Assembly (NCBI GenBank): GCA_033557465.1
Contig: CM066035.1
Location: forward strand, 900,271,309 to 900,335,308
Reading direction: 5' to 3'
Origin: Ichthyophis bannanicus
Lineage: Eukaryota > Chordata > Amphibia > Gymnophiona > Ichthyophiidae
DNA: 64,000 bases
Position numbers and translations under genes: made by a program. Positions 62,565-64,000 of this stretch are shown piece after piece (the first letter of the stretch is position 1; each line of letters starts with the position of its first letter). Under the pieces are notes generated by a model. It saw only the letters and a program-made list of their open reading frames with translations, did no database searches and was not told where the DNA came from.

Positions 62565-62699
62565 CTCCTCCAGCAGCCTTGGAGACTGTATGACATCACA
62601 GCTCTTCTCTCTGGTATAAAAAGGCAAGGACCGCCCCCTTCCACCAGTACTTCAGTCTCCAAGCAGCTGAGGAGATTCTGGGCCTAGGGATAGGCCCAG
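62565..62699 (+). promoter_or_regulatory. TATA-like promoter flanked by inverted repeat
   Basis: TATAAAAAGG at 62615-62624. Around it lie inverted arms CTTGGAGACTG (62578-62588) and CAGTCTCCAAG (62653-62663), extending imperfectly to CTCCTC and GAGGAG. Downstream is a 9-bp hairpin CTGGGCCTA-GGGA-TAGGCCCAG at 62678-62699. Confidence 0.6.
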
Positions 62700-63569
62700 C
62701 ACAAATAGGCAGAGCTAGAAATTTTTTCTTTGTTTTCCTTTTCTAATTCTTGATGTTTTTTGTTTGGGTGCCTTTCTAAAATAAATAGCCACTTTTTTCT
62801 TCCCTCTGGCTCCAGTCCTGCTTCCTCCTTTCTCCCTCAATTTTCCCTCTCGTGGGGGGGGGCTGCCCCTTGGTGAGAAGGAGCAGCTTTACAGAGCAGA
62901 AGAAGCAGCCTCCCTGCTCCAGAACCCGCAAGCAAGGGTGAGGAGCAGGTGGAAGGCTTAGCCCCAGCCATCTCTAAGGGACAGTGAGATTGGTGGTGGG
63001 AGCACTGTCGGAGCCGAAGCCACGAGCAGGCTGAGCTCCGGCGCGTGTCTGCCTCATTGCAGCACCTCAGGTTGAAGCAGGGAACTGCAAGTAGGTCTCG
63101 CCGACTTTAACGGCATTTTTTCTTTCTTTTTGATTTTTCTTTTACTTGTTTCTTGGAGGGGAGTTGAGAGGGAAGTCCCTGCCTCAGCGAGGGATCTCAT
63201 AAAGGAGTTCTTTGCCCTCCGGACACTTTTTTGCTGCGCGGGAAAAGTCCCGGTGGCCATTTTGAAAACTGTGTTTTTTATAGTGGCTTTTTGGAAGCGT
63301 TTTAAGCCTCGTTTGCTGCAGACCTGCTATAGGCTCATCAGGCGCTTACAGAGCGTTGCCCTGTTGAAAAAAAAAAAAAAGAGAAGTTCAAAGGGAAACG
63401 AGCTATGCTGGACTTTTCCCTTATTGAAATATTGAGCAGGCGTATCTAAGCTGCTTTTTGCAGGTCTCCAACCCGGAGAGAGCCCTTCCTTCCGGGGCTG
63501 GCGGTCAGGGCCAGTGGGGGGGAGGGGAGTTCCCGGGGTGGTTTAGAGCAGTTCTTTGAGGCGGCTGCT

Positions 63570-64000
63570 ATGCCTGCAAATCCACGCTGTCTAGGAAGAG
63601 CTGTGATGTTGTGCGGCAGGAGGAAAAGTTCAGTGCTGGAATCAGGAGTCGGTGTCCCTTGCTCCCTAGAGGCGCAGCATATGGACGGAGAGCTGGGACA
63701 GCCCCTAGCAGGCCGGAAGGCTATTCGTGCAGGCGCTGAGGCACTGTTATCTCTGTCTCTAGATCCTAAGGAGCCAGTGCTGGGGCCCTCCTCGGGCGGT
63801 GGCTCCACCGGGTCACAGGAGCAGGCACAGGCGGGGGAGGCGACCGGGATTCCGCCGAACTTCGTTGCCTTGATGCAGCGGGCTTTTGCCTTCCTTCAGC
63901 CCGTGATGTCGGCTCTTCCTCACGGACCCCAGAGTCAGAAGCGCTCGGCCTCTCTGGTCGGTTCGGGGAACGGTGCTCCGGTGGCTAAAAGGTGTAGGGC
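63570..64000 (+). CDS. Partial open frame, gag-like candidate
   Basis: From the ATG at 63570 the frame is open for 143 codons to the window edge, so the protein continues outside. It is rich in Gly, Ser, Ala, Pro and Gln (PSSGGGSTGSQEQAQAGEAT), has a hydrophobic helix-like piece FVALMQRAFAFLQPVMSALP, and ends with a basic GAPVAKRCR that could be a nuclear signal. I know no family for it. The position after a TATA box and leader suggests the first ORF of a retroelement. Upstream ATGs exist, and the start is chosen as the first in frame after the last stop that I could check. Confidence 0.45.
   Translation, partial: MPANPRCLGRAVMLCGRRKSSVLESGVGVPCSLEAQHMDGELGQPLAGRKAIRAGAEALLSLSLDPKEPVLGPSSGGGSTGSQEQAQAGEATGIPPNFVALMQRAFAFLQPVMSALPHGPQSQKRSASLVGSGNGAPVAKRCR

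Larger units (their letters stand above)
62513..64000 (+). mobile_element. Unclassified retroelement-like 5' region
   Basis: Sequence unlike any other part of the window replaces gag of DIRS D at 62513. It has a TATA-like box in a palindromic setting, a polyadenylation-type AATAAA at 62780-62785, a 600-bp G/C-rich leader, and an open frame from 63570 to the window end. The arrangement TATA, AATAAA, leader, ORF suits an LTR or DIRS-like retrotransposon, but I find no primer-binding site or RT, so the class is open. Confidence 0.5.

Overview
The window is vertebrate nuclear DNA made almost entirely of nested transposable elements. I recognise no host protein-coding gene, rRNA gene or functional tRNA gene. 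DIRS-type tyrosine-recombinase retrotransposons occur together with CR1, L2, L1-like, RTE-like and Penelope-like elements, a hAT-type DNA transposon and tRNA-derived CORE-SINEs. That mix fits an amphibian genome, and a caecilian is my best guess. The guess rests on repeat content alone.

Layout. 1-5.1 kb: an antisense L2 3' end, an L2/SINE tail, one nearly complete CORE-SINE, and a GC-rich block of hairpins. 5.1-24.86 kb: DIRS copy A (minus strand), split by a hAT element (6153-12874) and by a full-length CR1 (about 13546-21596). The hAT carries a CR1 fragment, a minisatellite, and an L2 that is itself split by an antisense L2. The CR1 carries a sense L2, which is again split by an antisense L2. 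24.86-45.14 kb: a second DIRS (copy B, minus strand). It is split by a Penelope-like element (25128-27587), by a long L2 (28437-38507), by two CR1 copies and by a SINE/L2 tail. The long L2 contains a complete DIRS (copy C, 30164-35795), a 1.15-kb element with 154-bp inverted arms, and a SINE. 45.3-47.75 kb: two RTE-like fragments in opposite orientation with a CR1 tail between them. 47.9-51.5 kb: a 5'-truncated DIRS of another subfamily (copy G). 52-58.9 kb: CR1 relics and an L1-like element with an open ORF1. 58.88-62.51 kb: DIRS copy D, a close relative of C. 62.5-64 kb: the 5' part of an unclassified element with a TATA-like promoter and an open frame running off the window.

How the parts relate. 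The DIRS copies share one layout, read on the minus strand: terminal repeat, gag in two pieces separated by a TGA, RT/RNase H, tyrosine recombinase, an internal complementary region, and an inverted terminal repeat. Most reading frames are broken by stops or frameshifts. The exceptions are the recombinase of copy C, the 458-codon CR1 RT at 42790-44166, the L1 ORF1 at 54623-55477, and the partial frame at the right edge. Several insertions have clear target-site duplications (16 bp, 11 bp, about 8 bp, 4 bp), so the order of insertion can be read directly.
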